A program made the translations under genes and the position numbers. A model generated the notes under the pieces. It saw nothing but the letters and a program-made list of their open reading frames with translations. It made no database searches and was not told the DNA's origin. This document shows, one piece after another, positions 44,751 through 56,289 of a DNA stretch of 64,000 bases (positions are counted from its first letter, which is position 1; the number at the start of each line of letters is the position of its first letter). This DNA is from Ariolimax columbianus (lineage: Eukaryota; Mollusca; Gastropoda; Stylommatophora; Arionidae), in NCBI GenBank assembly GCA_036924085.1, contig JAVGWX010000003.1, forward strand, positions 121,826,764 to 121,890,763, read 5' to 3'.

Positions 44751-45275
44751 ATACTGCAAAAACTGTCATAGTGGAACATATTACAAACAGATACATCATA
44801 CACACACGCATCCACTGGCCAATATATCCACACTACAAACAGATATAAACACACATCCATACTGCAAAACTACTATACTGCAAAAACTGTCATAGTGGAA
44901 CATATTACAAACAGATACATCATACACACACGCATCCACTGGCCAATATATCCACACTACAAACAGATATAAACACACATCCATACTGGCCAATATATCC
45001 ACACTACAAACATATATAAACATACATCCATACTGACCAATGTATCCACACTACAAACAGATATAAACACTCATCCATGCTGGCAAATGTATTCATACTA
45101 CAAACATATATAAACACACATCCATACCGGCAAATGTATCCACACTACAAACATATATAAACACACATCAATACTGACCAATGTATCCACACTACAAACA
45201 TATATAAACACTCATCATTGCTGGCAAATGTATCCATACTACAAACATATATAAACACACGCATTCATACACTGG
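44751..45275. repeat. 46-bp minisatellite plus a 125-bp tandem duplication
   Basis: 44751-44860 (ACTGCAAAAACTGTCATAGT to CACATCCATACTG) is repeated at 44876-44990. From there a 46-bp unit (TATCCACACTACAAACAGAT, ATAAACACACATCCATAC) runs for about 6 copies. Confidence 0.85.
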
Positions 45276-45391
45276 CCAATACGTCCTGATACAGCATTTA
45301 AGATTGAAAGCAGCATGGCCTTGCCAGTAGATGCCAGAAAAAAAACTAAACTTTTAAACAAACAAAACAAAACTCCCGATTAATCACACCT

Positions 45392-45650
45392 ATTGTGAAA
45401 GGCCGAATGGTTTCGATGCCTGCCTGCTAACAAGGAAGGCAGCGGATCGAGGCAGGAGAACGAATCCCCGGTAAGGCAGATGTTGTTTTTCTATTGGAGG
45501 TTGAAATAAACAGACATTCAGCACACGACGAGGCGACAGCAGTGGCGAAGTGGCTTGCAGTCCTAAGCCTTCAAAACCTCTCGATTACCCCAGCACACAA
45601 CGTGGCGACAGCAGTGGCAAAGTGGCCTGTAGTCCTGTCTATAACGAGGA
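45392..45650 (+). mobile_element. tRNA-derived SINE, family T2, copy 2 (internal duplications)
   Basis: The same head and body as 338-530. A 13-nt insertion (GGCAGGAGAACGA) splits the B box into GGATCGA and GAACGAATCCCC. Downstream, the CAGCACACGACG...TGGCGAAGTGG...AGTCCT segment is present twice. Confidence 0.6.
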
Positions 45651-45971
45651 CACAATTACGTTGTTCCTGGCGGTAGGCAGGGAGGGACAACTCCCTTAGG
45701 AGAACACGACGCCTGCTCTTTTCTCTGAGAACAACATGTAAGGTTTAGTTACCCCAGATTGCGTCTGGGACGTGCCATTTTCAGTGTTTCTCATGTACCC
45801 ACCTCCACCATGGCCATCTTTAGATTAAGATGGCCATGTCCCCACCCGCACTTATGATTGGTTTTTTTCTTTGTTTTGTAAAGGCGATAGGTGACACATT
45901 ACGGTGGGGCACAGGCTTGCTATATTGGAAACGTAGTTGCCTCATTTAAGAAATTTGGAAACATTTTAAAC
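45651..45971. other. No recognisable feature
   Basis: Spacer up to the TSD of LINE-N copy E. Confidence 0.4.
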
Positions 45972-45982
45972 ACTTTGACTTC

Positions 45983-47724
45983 AAGTACAAGGGCAGATGA
46001 GCAAAAAAGGTGACACTAGAGCAAGGAGTACCCCAAGGGGAGTACTGTCACCCACACTTTTTCTGGTGTATATAAACAACATAATAGGGAATAAACCAAA
46101 AAGAGTCCATAGCTCCATGTTTGCAGACGATCGGGCTTTGTGGACCCTGAAGAAAATCTCACCGTAGCAAACAATCGGATGAAGCAGGCCCTAACATCGC
46201 TGGAGGAGTGGACTAAGACAAGGCTGGTCAAAATAAATGAAGAAAAAAACAACATGTACGATATTCTCCCTTTCAAATAAACCACAGAACATCAAAATAA
46301 GTCTTAACGGCAAATGTCTGCGGCTAAACGACAACCTAAACTACGTGGGCGTCACATTTGATCGGCGAATGACATGGAAAAGTCAGATCGAGAAAAACCG
46401 AAAGAGAGCAAGACAGAGAATGGCAATCATAAGGACACTTGCTGGCACAAGCTGGGGAGCAAACGAAAGAATACTGAAGAAACTGTACACTGGAAGAGTG
46501 AGACCAGCTCTCGAGTATGGCATTGCGGCATGAGAAACAGCAGCAAAGGCGAACTTTGATAAAATCAACAAACTTCAAAACCAAGTCATGAGAGTTATAA
46601 CAGGAGGCCTGAAGTCAACGTCAATTGTAGAACTTGAAAAGATTACAAATCTGCAATCGATGACCGATAGAAGAGGCAGTAGAGCCTAGCAGCAAGCAGA
46701 GTAACTAAGTAGACTGACAGACCATCCAATCAGAGACTAAATGGATTTGAAAAAGGGAGACTAAAGCGGAGAAACTTTGCAGAAATAGCCAAAGCAAAGA
46801 TGAGCGAAGACCCTATGAACACCATAACAACACCAAAGCCAATCCCTACTGTACGCAAACCCACATGGAAGCAGCAGATCTTTCCAGAGGTGGTAGATTG
46901 GTAGAAAATATACCAGGTATCGGATACAAGAACAGCCAGACTGAAAAGGAAAGAAGAGCCATAACGCAGAGGTACTTAGAGGAAAACTACCCAAGCATGG
47001 ACTGGACCCATGCATACACTGACGGATTTGCAACAAACACAACACATAATGGAGGGGGAGTGGTATTCATGAGCCTAACAAACGGTAGAAAGATAACACT
47101 GTCAGTGGCAACTGGAAAATTCCCAAGCAATTCCAGAGAAGAGGAAGAGTCATTGAAGGCTGAAGTAAAAACAATGCTGACAGGCGAAAGCAATGAAAGC
47201 CAGATAGTCTTGTTTACAGATGCCCTGTCCGTGGTTCCATCACTAAAACGCCAGACATATACAGAACTTAATGACTTAAGAGCAGTACTCTGTCAACTAT
47301 GCCAGCAGTACACACCTAGAAGAGTAGTGGTACAGTGGGTTCCGTTCCACTGTAACATTCAAGGCAACCAGGAGGCAGACAGACTGGCAAAAGAAGGTGC
47401 AAGGCTACCACAACCAGAGTCTAATATGACCTACGAAGAGTGCAAAAGGTTTATCACAGGCCACAACAGATTGAGGTATCATCTATTCAATAAATTGAAG
47501 ATAGGTGCTACTGACAAATGTACCTGTGGAATAGGAAAAATGGCCTCTGAACATCTGCTTCAAAATTCCCCGACATATGAGGACCAGAGAAAGCACATGT
47601 GGCCATCATCAGTGGCAACACTAGACAAGCTCTATGGGAGTGTCAACAGCCTTAGGATGACCGCTGCTTTCTACGAACAAATTCAACTTGACGTCTGACA
47701 GCGTACGAAGAAGAAGAAAGAAAG
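45983..47724 (+). mobile_element. LINE-N copy E, old, 5'-truncated, with internal deletion
   Basis: Starts at the QVQGQMSKK region of the RT and ends with TGA (47696-47698), CAGCGTAC and GAAGAAGAAAG. It shows FADDRALW in place of FADDLAMW, YVGVTFDRRMTW and an in-frame TGA where other copies have TGG (about 46532). The RNase H has HAYTDGF (Ser changed), LFTDALSV and GNQEADRLAKE. About 110 nt between YEECKRF and TGHNRLRYHL are deleted relative to copies A-C. TSDs ACTTTGACTTC (45972-45982) and ACTTTGACATC (47725-47735), one mismatch. It is the most diverged LINE-N copy here. Confidence 0.85.
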
Positions 47725-47739
47725 ACTTTGACATCTTTT

Positions 47740-47984
47740 TATTGGTAACTTTTAAAAATAATTGCCACCTTTCATTTGCGACTTTAGAGACAAGTAAACA
47801 TTTTCCTCCTTAATGCCTTTCACTAGTCTTATTTTTTGTTAGAAGATGTACAATATATAGATTCATTATTTTGACCTGTAAAGTTGTATATGGCACTGAA
47901 ATCAGTCGTATTACAGCTGTGCCAGAAGTTTTCTTAGAATTGAGCTTCTAAATTCCGATCCGAAATGATAAGGTGGACATATAC
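47740..47984. other. No recognisable feature
   Basis: AT-rich. Confidence 0.4.
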
Positions 47985-48965
47985 AATCCCACGTTGACTG
48001 GGATTAACTTAATGTGTGTGAAACTATAGTACTGTGATTAACTTAATGTGTGTGAAACTATAGTACTGTTATTAACTTAATGTGTGTGAAACTATAGTAA
48101 TGGGATTAACTTAATGTGTGTGAAACTATAGTACTGGGATTAACCTAGTGTGTGTGAAACTATAGTACTGTGATTAACTTAATGTGCGTGAAACTATAGT
48201 ACTGGGATTAACTTAATGTGTGTGAAACTATAGTACTGGGATTAACTTAATGTGTGTGAAAGTATAGTACTGTGATTAACTTCATGTGTGTGAAACTATA
48301 GTACAGTTGGATTAACTTAATGTGTGTGAAACTATAGTACTGGGATTAACTTAATGTGTGTGAAACTATAGTACTGGGATTAACCTAGTGTGTGTGAAAC
48401 TATAGTACTGTGATTAACTTAATGTGCGTGAAACTATAGTACGGGGATTAACTTAATGTATGTGAAACTATAGTACTGGGATTAACTTAATGTGTGTGAA
48501 ACTATAGTACAGTTGGATTAACTTAATGTGTGTGAAACTATAGTACAGTTGGATTAACTTAATGTGTGTGAAACTATAGTACAGTTGGATTAACTTAATG
48601 TGTGTGAAACTATAGTACAGTTGAATTAACTTAATGTGTGTGAAATTATAGTACAGTTGGATTAACTTAATGTGTGTGAAACTATAGTACTGGGATTAAC
48701 CTAATGTGTGAAACTATAGTACTGGGATTAACTTAATATGTGTGAAACTATAGTACTGGGATTAACCTAATGTGTGTGAAACTATAGTACTGTGATTAAC
48801 TTAATGTGTGTGAAACTATAGTACTGGGATTAACCTAATGTGTGAAACTATAGTACTGGGATTAACTTAATGTGTGTGAAACTATAGTACTGGGATTAAC
48901 CTAATGTGTGTGAAACTATAGTACTGGGCTTAACTTAATGTGTTTGAAACTATAGTACTGGGTAT
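47985..48965. repeat. Minisatellite, 34-37-bp unit, about 29 copies
   Basis: The unit is GATTAACTTAATGTGTGTGA + AACTATAGTACTGG. A CAGTTGG variant lengthens some units and forms a cluster at about 48490-48670. Confidence 0.95.
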
Positions 48966-48969
48966 TCAT

Positions 48970-49305
48970 TTTATGTCAGAGAAATTATTAGATTTTCTCC
49001 CCAAAATATAATGTGATTTCTGTCTCTGTAAACTCACGATCAGTCGAACATTTGTTGTTCCATGTACATAATAACACTGTTTTAAAAACTTCAATGATTG
49101 GTTTTACCCACTGTTCTGTCGCCAAAGAAATGGAAAGCATCGTATGATAAAAGTCGTAAGTAGAATAGTAAATTAGATCTAAATGGTCTCGAAAGACTGA
49201 CGAATCTACTAAAATAAGTTTATTGCAAACTTTGTCACTGCAAAATTGTACTAACGTTCAGATGTCTCTCAAAACATGAAAATTCAGAGGAACAAAGGCG
49301 GCACA
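48970..49305. other. No recognisable feature
   Basis: AT-rich spacer. Confidence 0.4.
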
Positions 49306-49309
49306 ACCC

Positions 49310-49496
49310 ATCATTAGGCTAGGCGCACAACCCATCATTAGGCTAGGCGCACAACCCATCATTAGGCTAGGCGCACAACCCATCATTAGGCTAGGCGCAC
49401 AACCCATCATTAGGCTAGGCGCACAACCCATCATTAGGCCGGGCGACACAACCCATCATTAGGCTAGGCGCACAACCCATCATTAGGCTAAGCGCA
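49310..49496. repeat. Minisatellite, 24-bp unit, about 8 copies
   Basis: The unit is GGCGCACAACCCATCATTAG + GCTA, nearly identical between copies, so recent. Confidence 0.95.
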
Positions 49497-49543
49497 ACTT
49501 CAAGTAAAATAGTGTTAGGCAAATTGATGATAAAGTTACGCAG

Positions 49544-50390
49544 GATAACTTAAGGTCCAGTATGACATGTCCTTGTGCAGTACGTACAGTTGACCTTAGT
49601 CTTCAAAGGCTGCAATGGCTGGACTACACTTGGATAATAGAGGATATCAGATTAAAAAAGGATCCTCTCCATAGGAAATTAAAGTTGGGGAAAAGGTCTC
49701 GGGGCCGGCCACTACTTCGGTACATGGATGTATGCAAGCGGGATATGGCTTGGCTTGGTTCGTTCTCAATCTCCCACTACCAAACCCTGAAAGGACTTAA
49801 GTAGCAGAATGTAGTCCAGAGAACGGAATGCGTTGTGTCGTAGTTTACAGCTTGGCTGCGATATTTGCACCTTTCGGTCCAACACATCTGACTTCAGCAA
49901 GCATTTTTTGAGTACCAGGTTAGCATTCCCTCTTCGATACCTTCTCCCTAGCCAGTCTGCCCTGATAACTTAAGGTCCAGTATGACATGTCCTTGTGCAG
50001 TACGTACAGTTGCCCTTAGTTTTCAAAGGCTGCAATGGCTGGACTACACTTGGATAATAGAGGATATCAGATTAAAAAAGGATCCTCTCCATAGGAAATT
50101 AAAGTTGGGGAAAAGGTCTCGGGGCCGGCCACTACTTCGGTACATGGATGTATGCAAGCGGGATATGGCTTGGCTTGGCTTCGTTCGTTCTCAATCTCCC
50201 ACTACCAAACCCTGAAAGGACTTAAGTAGCAGAATGTAGTCCAGAGAACGGAATGCGTTGTGTCGTAGTTTACAGCTTGGCTGCGATATTTGCACCTTTC
50301 GGTCCAACACATCTGACTTCAGCAAGCATTTTTTGAGTACCAGGTTAGCATTCCCTCTTCGATACCTTCTCCCTAGCCAGTCTGCCCTGA
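49544..50390. repeat. 420-bp tandem duplication (LINE tail + SINE-A)
   Basis: GATAACTTAAGGTCCAGTAT starts at 49544 and again at 49964. Each unit holds a LINE C-terminal fragment followed by reversed SINE-A. The first unit joins the second inside SINE-A (GTCTGCCCTGATAACTTAAG), so the breakpoint lies in CTGCCCTGAT. Units differ by a few substitutions and a short indel at the SINE tail. Confidence 0.9.
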
Positions 50391-50735
50391 TGCAGCCTGT
50401 TATCCATGATCACAGTGTGGAGGTGTAGAAGGGTCTTGGCAGCTCTGGTTCACTGGCCATGATGCTAGCAGTCAGCTATGGTGTGGGCATCGATTTAGAA
50501 TCATGGGAACAGGACGCCCATTTATCGTATTGCATGAAGGGACATTATTAATCATGGAATACAGACAAGGGAGATACTGAATGCTGGTAGGCTAAAAACT
50601 CCGCGTTTGAGAAGACACGCCACACCATGCGATGCCGTAAATGATCCTGATTTTCCTTGCACGCACTTTGGAAGACGTTTCTCTTCCCGGTTTGGTCTTA
50701 CGTGTCACATTCGTTATCGTAATGTATGTAATTAC
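49562..50735 (+). pseudogene. LINE C-terminus with zinc finger, interrupted by SINE-A and duplicated
   Basis: LQRLQWLDYTWIIEDIR and GKRSRGRPLLRYMDVCKRDM (49562-49750, repeated at 49982-50180) is a LINE C-terminal block. After the SINE, 50480-50735 resumes with IDLESWEQDA and, in another frame, a finger reading CTHFGRRFSSRFGLTCHIR (first Cys pair incomplete). Some LINEs end with D.ESWE and a C2H2-like C..C....SR.GL..H. So one LINE end was split by a SINE-A insertion, and the junction was then tandemly duplicated. Confidence 0.65.
49751..50480 (-). mobile_element. SINE-A, two copies within the tandem duplication
   Basis: 49751-49963 and 50180-50480 carry TTCGTTCTCAATCTCCCAC, CCAAACCCTGAAAGGACTTA, CTTTCGGTCCAACACATC and TATCCATGATCACAGTGTGG in reverse. 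The sense 3' tail is GAACGAAGCCAAGCCAAGCC, not GAA repeats. The 5' end is truncated at about 50480. Confidence 0.8.
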
Positions 50736-51665
50736 ATCTTTTTATTTTTCCAAAGCACAACTTAGTATCTTCTCACAAGACGAAAAAAACCAAAGATGGG
50801 GGTGACAGCTGACCACCTGTGTGAAATCATGTAAGCACATTGAAAAGGTATCCCAATATTGGAGACATAAAGTTACCTGGAATTAAATGTACACGCTTAA
50901 TAAAAAAAAGGCCTGCAATTAATACTGATATTATAGATGACTTTCAAAACAAGAAATATGCAACCGTTGTATACTAATCTACGGTTATTTCAAATGAAAA
51001 TAAGCAATGCGTCTTAGTTCGTTCTTTCAATGAAAGTCCAAGTGCAATTGAAACTGAATTTTTTTTTAGTTTAACACCAGTCCATGAGGCTACCGGAGAA
51101 AACATAATCAATTTAATTGTCGCGGAAATGAAACGGTGTGGCTAGTGTCTTACTAACTGCATTGGTTGTTGTTGTTGCTTAGATGTTTGCCTCACTAGTT
51201 TCTACTGGCGGAGGCGCGCCATTTTCCACCCCAGACCATAGTCCATTGGGCGATATCAGGACGCATAAACCAGTGCTTGGATGAATGTGTGCGTCTGTAT
51301 GTAACTATGCTAGGTTTGTGCGCCCTCAGAAGCTAGCCCAACCAAAGTGCAATGGAAGGGCCTCACATGAGGGCGCGTGTGAAAGTTGTGCAGTGCAAGA
51401 GTGTGACTGTAGAACAGAGTCAAATGTAACAGTGAGGTGAGAAGAGAGAGAAGAGCAAGAGTTGCCCCCAGGGTGAGCCAGCTTCTCGAGTCTTTTCAAC
51501 TGCATTGGTTTTGTATCGGCTTGTGCATCATATATAGTGTAGGATTTAACATGACAGCTTTGTATCTTTGTATGGTCTCGAATGAAATATATATCACATT
51601 TGCGAATATAACTCAAATGCATATACCATTAACTTGTACTGTTCATTCAATATGCAGTATCAAAT
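50736..51665. other. No recognisable feature
   Basis: No domain, repeat or RNA seen over about 0.9 kb. Confidence 0.4.
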
Positions 51666-51667
51666 CC

Positions 51668-51689
51668 CGTATATATATATATATATATG
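51668..51689. repeat. Short (TA)n
   Basis: Lies at the head of the T1 SINE copy. Confidence 0.9.
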
Positions 51690-51895
51690 TATATGTCTAT
51701 GAGCGAAGAGTCAGTTTCACAATTTCAAAGTATCCAGTTCGAATCACGCTCGTTTGGCGAACATGGTTTTTTTTCGCCCTTCCACGTGCTGGAAGTCATG
51801 GCAACCAACGGTTTTGCACACTTCCCAAGAAACGTATAAGAGCTAAATAGGTTGATCGCTGTAAGAAGCGACATTCTGCAAAGGGCATGTTACTT
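51690..51895 (+). mobile_element. tRNA-derived SINE, family T1, copy 2
   Basis: B-box-like AGTTCGAATCACGC; body GGAAGTCATGGCAACCAACG, CCCAAGAAACGTATAAGAGC, AGGTTGATCGCTGTAAGAAG and CGACATTCTGCAAAGGGCAT. Shared with 26290-26495 and 55440-55625. Confidence 0.6.
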
Positions 51896-52203
51896 ACATG
51901 TATAAATATAAATGTATATGTGGAAATATATGTATCGAGACGACATGTTATTGTATGTTCACTCTGTACGTTGTACACTGAAATTACTTAATTATTTATT
52001 ATCTTCTACATTTAATGAAATATGTAATATTTTGTCTTCAAAATTCTTTACTTGATTATATAATATTTTTATGTTTGAATTGGTGGGGCTGAAATGAAGA
52101 CATACCATTGAGTTTTTTTACCATATGGAAACAAGGACATAAAGAAACCTTCTGTAAGGTTGGCCTTTTATGCCTGAAAATATTTGTTTTAAAATGTTTA
52201 TTT
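51896..52203. other. No recognisable feature
   Basis: AT-rich. Confidence 0.4.
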
Positions 52204-52217
52204 AAGAAAAAGTGTTT

Positions 52218-52573
52218 GGCTTGGCGTGGCTTCGTTCTCAATCTCCCGCTACCAAACGCTGACATGGGCCTAAAGAGCAGAATGTAGTCCAGAGAATGGA
52301 ATGTGTTGTGTCGTAGTTTACAGCTTGACTGCGATATTTGCATCTTTCGGTCCAACACATCCGACTTCAGCAAGCATTTTTTTAGTACCGGGTGAGCAGT
52401 CCCTCTTCGATCCCTTCTCCTAAAAAGTCTGCCCTGCTGCAACATGTTATCCAGGATCACCGCGTGGAGGTGTAGAAGGATATTGACAGCTCTGGTTCGC
52501 TGGCCCTGACGCTAGCAGTCAGCTATGGGTCGCTGACCGCTGCAGTTAATACACTGCTCAGCGTCTTGATCCC
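52218..52573 (-). mobile_element. SINE-A, full-length copy with TSD and (GCCAA)-type tail
   Basis: Exactly 356 bp, the same as 12719-13074. It is flanked by AAGAAAAAGTGTTT (52204-52217) and AGAAAAAAGTGTTT (52574-52587), differing by one base shift. The 3' tail in sense is GAACGAAGCCACGCCAAGCC, so it lacks GAA repeats. Confidence 0.85.
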
Positions 52574-52636
52574 AGAAAAAAGTGTTTAACTAGTTTATTG
52601 AAATAATTATCCATTAACTATGTATTAGCTTTACTG

Positions 52637-52810
52637 GAGCCGCATAGCGCAGTGCTTAGCTCGGGTTCATTCTCCAGTTGAAGCGGTAATGTTTTTTCAG
52701 ACCGCAATGGCGTCCGGGTCGATCCAGCCTTAAATGGGTACCAGTTCAGTCCGGGCCTTTGGAAGGTGAGATCGTAACACCTCACACCCCTCCGGCAGTT
52801 AACATTCGTT
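52637..52810 (+). mobile_element. tRNA-derived SINE, family T3
   Basis: GCCGCATAGCGCAGTGCTTAGC (A-box region) and GTCCGGGTCGATCCAGCC (B box) are followed by TGGGTACCAGTTCAGTCCGG and a TTG/AT-rich tail. Spacing between boxes is longer than in a tRNA. No second copy here. Confidence 0.5.
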
Positions 52811-53655
52811 ATTAATATTACTGTTGTTAATGTTGTATTTGTACATTTTTAAAAATCCATGTGTCTAATGTTACCATTACAAAATAAATAAATTGAATTG
52901 AGAAACAAATATTTTGCATTTTTCTGGCAACTTTAAAAATTGTTTGGCAGACTTTTACAATATTCATCTGTAAACCCTGCTGTGACAACGCCAGTCATCT
53001 AAACAAGCATAAACTATACGCAAACAACGTTTATCTGTGCAAGCTTTCATTAATGCTAACATGTGTTTATGGGAATAGACAAGTTTTGTTGTTGTTATTT
53101 TTTGGGGGAATTGATGTATTGCGTTTAAAATTATTTTTTTTTAAATAGTTTTTTTGTGTGTGCGGAAAACCTTAAAATAAGAAATTCTGGGCGCATAAAG
53201 TAATGTTTGGTCTATAGAGACACTTTTTGGTGTGTAGAATATTTTGGTATAGTAAAATCATAGTCAATTGAGGAGTTAATATTGTAATAAATATAAAGCA
53301 TTTAAAGAGCAGCTTAAATTCGGTAATCTGGAAGCTGGCGGTAATCACCATATTTACTCCAATGCCTTCTTATTGCATATTATGTTGCCAGACATTAATC
53401 GTCTAGTCACTCGGAATTTAATCGAAATGTAGTCACTGATTTTGGATAAAGATGCTTGTGGTAAATGATGCAACTTCGTCCACGAAGTGTGCTGAAATGC
53501 TCACGCATGACCGCGTCAGCATTGTGATTATGACCGAACAAAGGATAAAGAGACTTAGTTATTTTTAGTTGAAGCTTCTGACTGACCTGTCCAGATAAGT
53601 GCCAAATCGGCAGAGTAACTGGTCGCACTAGTAGAAGCTGTCCACACAATTTCAG
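52811..53655. other. No recognisable feature
   Basis: AT-rich, no motif. Confidence 0.4.
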
Positions 53656-53659
53656 GTCT

Positions 53660-54232
53660 CTATCTTATGGAGAAGTTGATTCTCTAGCTTATGGAGACGT
53701 TGATTGTCTAGCTTATGGAGAAGTTGATTCTCTAGCTTATGGAGATGTTGATTGTCTAGCTTATGGAGAAGTTGATTCTCTAGCTTATGGAGACGTTGAT
53801 TGTCTAGCTTATGAAGAAGTTTATTCTCTAGCTTATGGAGACGTTGATTGTCTAGCTTATGGAGAAGTTGATTCTCTAGCTTATGAAGAAGTTGATTCTC
53901 TAGCTTATGGAGAAGTTGATTCTCTAGCTTATGGAGAAGTTGATTATCTAGCTTATGGAGAAGTTGATTCTCTAGCTTATGGAGAAGTTGATTCTCTAGC
54001 TTATGGAGAAGTTGATTCTCTAGCTTATGGAGAAGTTGATTGTCTAGCTTACGGAGAAGTTGATTCTCTAGCTTATGGAGAAGTTGATTGTCTAGCTTAT
54101 GGAGAAGTTGATTCTCTAGCTTATGGAGAAGTTGATTCTCTAGCTTATGGAGAAGTTGATTGTCTAGCTTATGGAGAAGTTGATTCTCTAGCTTATGGAG
54201 AAGTTGATTCTCTAGCTTATGGAGACGTTGCT
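53660..54232. repeat. Minisatellite, 24-bp unit, about 24 copies
   Basis: The unit is GCTTATGGAGAAGTTGATTC + TCTA, with TGTCTA and GAGACG variants alternating in the 5' half. Its complement gives an artificial HKLENQLL repeat ORF. Confidence 0.95.
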
Positions 54233-54234
54233 TA

Positions 54235-54800
54235 AAATAGAAGAAATAGAAATCCAAGCACACGGACAACGGTTATGCCAATAGACGCGTACAGATACAA
54301 CATTTCATTATGGCGTTTATTGTAGTTGCTAGGCTTGTTGCTTCGAATATATAACGATGAGGAATACATGCCTTTTGTTCCTGCTGTGACCGCGGAGAGT
54401 GCATGCTAGTTTTTAATTTTACCACTGATAGAAAACAAATCCTATGCGTTATTTATATTTTGAACCCCTGTCCCATTGGTCAAGAGACAGGTACTTTAAC
54501 TGCTTTGCAATCCGTTCCAAAATAACGCTACAACACAATAGAAGCACCTGAAAAACAATCACCTCAGTGATCAATTCGTCATGTGCCAACTACATTTTTC
54601 AACTATCCCATATCAGTTTGTGACCTACCTACTGACTTACCCTCGTACGGTCTTTATTTTGCAATGTTTATCTCCTGCGTCTGACCAGGTAAATACGTAT
54701 CTTAGATAGGAAAGGTATCCAGCCTGCACTAGTGTAGTCTGGCTAAGGAGAGAAGGCTGCCCAATCCCCCAAAATACCGTGCTTAAACCGGAAATTTCGG
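54235..54800. other. No recognisable feature
   Basis: No gene or repeat seen. Confidence 0.4.
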
Positions 54801-54804
54801 GTTA

Positions 54805-54854
54805 CTACTACTACTACCACCACCACTACTACCACTACTACTACCACCACTACT

Positions 54855-54941
<87 letters not shown>

Positions 54942-54942
54942 G

Positions 54943-55000
<58 letters not shown>

Positions 55001-55007
55001 CACCACC

Positions 55008-55067
<60 letters not shown>

Positions 55068-55094
55068 GCTACTACCACCACCACTACTACTACT

Positions 55095-55132
<38 letters not shown>

Positions 55133-55201
55133 CACTACTACCACCACTACTACCACCACTACTACCACCACTACTACTACCACTACTACTACCACTATTA
55201 C

Positions 55202-55257
<56 letters not shown>

Positions 55258-55280
55258 ATACTACCACCACTACTACCACC

Positions 55281-55366
<86 letters not shown>

Positions 55367-55437
55367 CACTACTACTACCACTACTACTACTATCACCACT
55401 ACCACTACTACTACTACTACTACTATTGCTACTACTA
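54805..55437. repeat. (ACT/ACC)n trinucleotide tract, about 630 bp
   Basis: Long ACT/CTA run with ACC interspersed in clusters. It produces poly-Val, poly-Ser/Gly and poly-Tyr/His ORFs with no coding meaning. Confidence 0.98.
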
Positions 55438-55439
55438 TT

Positions 55440-55625
55440 TAAAAAAGTAAGTAGCATGTCCTTTACAGAACGTCGCTTTTTACAACCGCCAACCTCTGTG
55501 GATGTTAGGTTTCTTGGCAAATCTTGCAGGACGGTAGGTTGCCATTAATTTCCGCACGAGTGGGACTCGAACCGGATGCGTTGGGACTGTGAAACAGACG
55601 CTTTATCCATATGCTACGCAGCCTC
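55440..55625 (-). mobile_element. tRNA-derived SINE, family T1, copy 3
   Basis: The minus strand reads GCTGCGTAGCATATGGATAA (A-box region), GTTTCACAGTCCC, CCGGTTCGAGTCCCACTCGT (B box), AATGGCAACCTACCGTCC, CCAAGAAACCTAAC, AGAGGTTGGCGGTTGTAAA and AAGCGACGTTCTG. It lies between two trinucleotide tracts. Confidence 0.7.
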
Positions 55626-55675
55626 CATTACTACTACTACTACTACTAATAATAATAATAATAATATAATAATAA
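55626..55675. repeat. (ACT)n/(AAT)n microsatellite
   Basis: Short tract on the head side of the T1 SINE. Confidence 0.9.
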
Positions 55676-55679
55676 TAAC

Positions 55680-56289
55680 AACACCAATAAACTACTCACT
55701 CCAACCCACGGAGCTGAACGCTGCATTCACGCTTGTCAGCCTATAATGAATCATGGACCATCTGTTTGTTATCTGCTTTTAGTGACAATGATTTATCCCC
55801 AACTGAGGTTGCCAACCCCCGCGACAGCGGTCCCTGGTCGTCTGTGTTGAGCTTACATGATGGCGACTATTTGGATTTCTAGGCGAGATATCCCATGGGC
55901 GGTCAGCAGTGACAGCGGATCAACGGAGATATTGATCGTCTACTATACAATCAAATCTCCACGTGTCTGCTGACTTTAGACTACAAGCCTCGATTCTTCT
56001 ACTGTGTTGTAGTAGCTACAACTCTATAGTATTGTCACGTGACTCTCGTTTAGGCACTCAGTGCAATGATTCGTTTTAATTAGACAGCTGGATTACCCTG
56101 GTCTGTTCCAGTTCTGAGTTGTACTTGGTTCGGACCAATCTCCGTGCCCAGGTTTGGGACTAAGTATCGATTCCATTTCGATAGGTTGCGAGCGAACGCC
56201 AATAACGAATAAACCATCCACAACAGCATTAACGAAAAACATAATTCACAAAATATTTGACAATCCCAATGTGAAATATGAGCTTAAAT
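55680..56289. other. No recognisable feature
   Basis: No motif. Confidence 0.4.

Noticed and set aside
53652..54269. Leucine-rich or coiled-coil-like HKLENQLL protein
   Set aside because: An artefact of the 24-bp minisatellite; the heptad-like look comes from the 8-residue period.
54743..55520. Poly-Val, poly-Ser/Gly and poly-Tyr/His ORFs
   Set aside because: They are the frames of an (ACT/ACC)n microsatellite.
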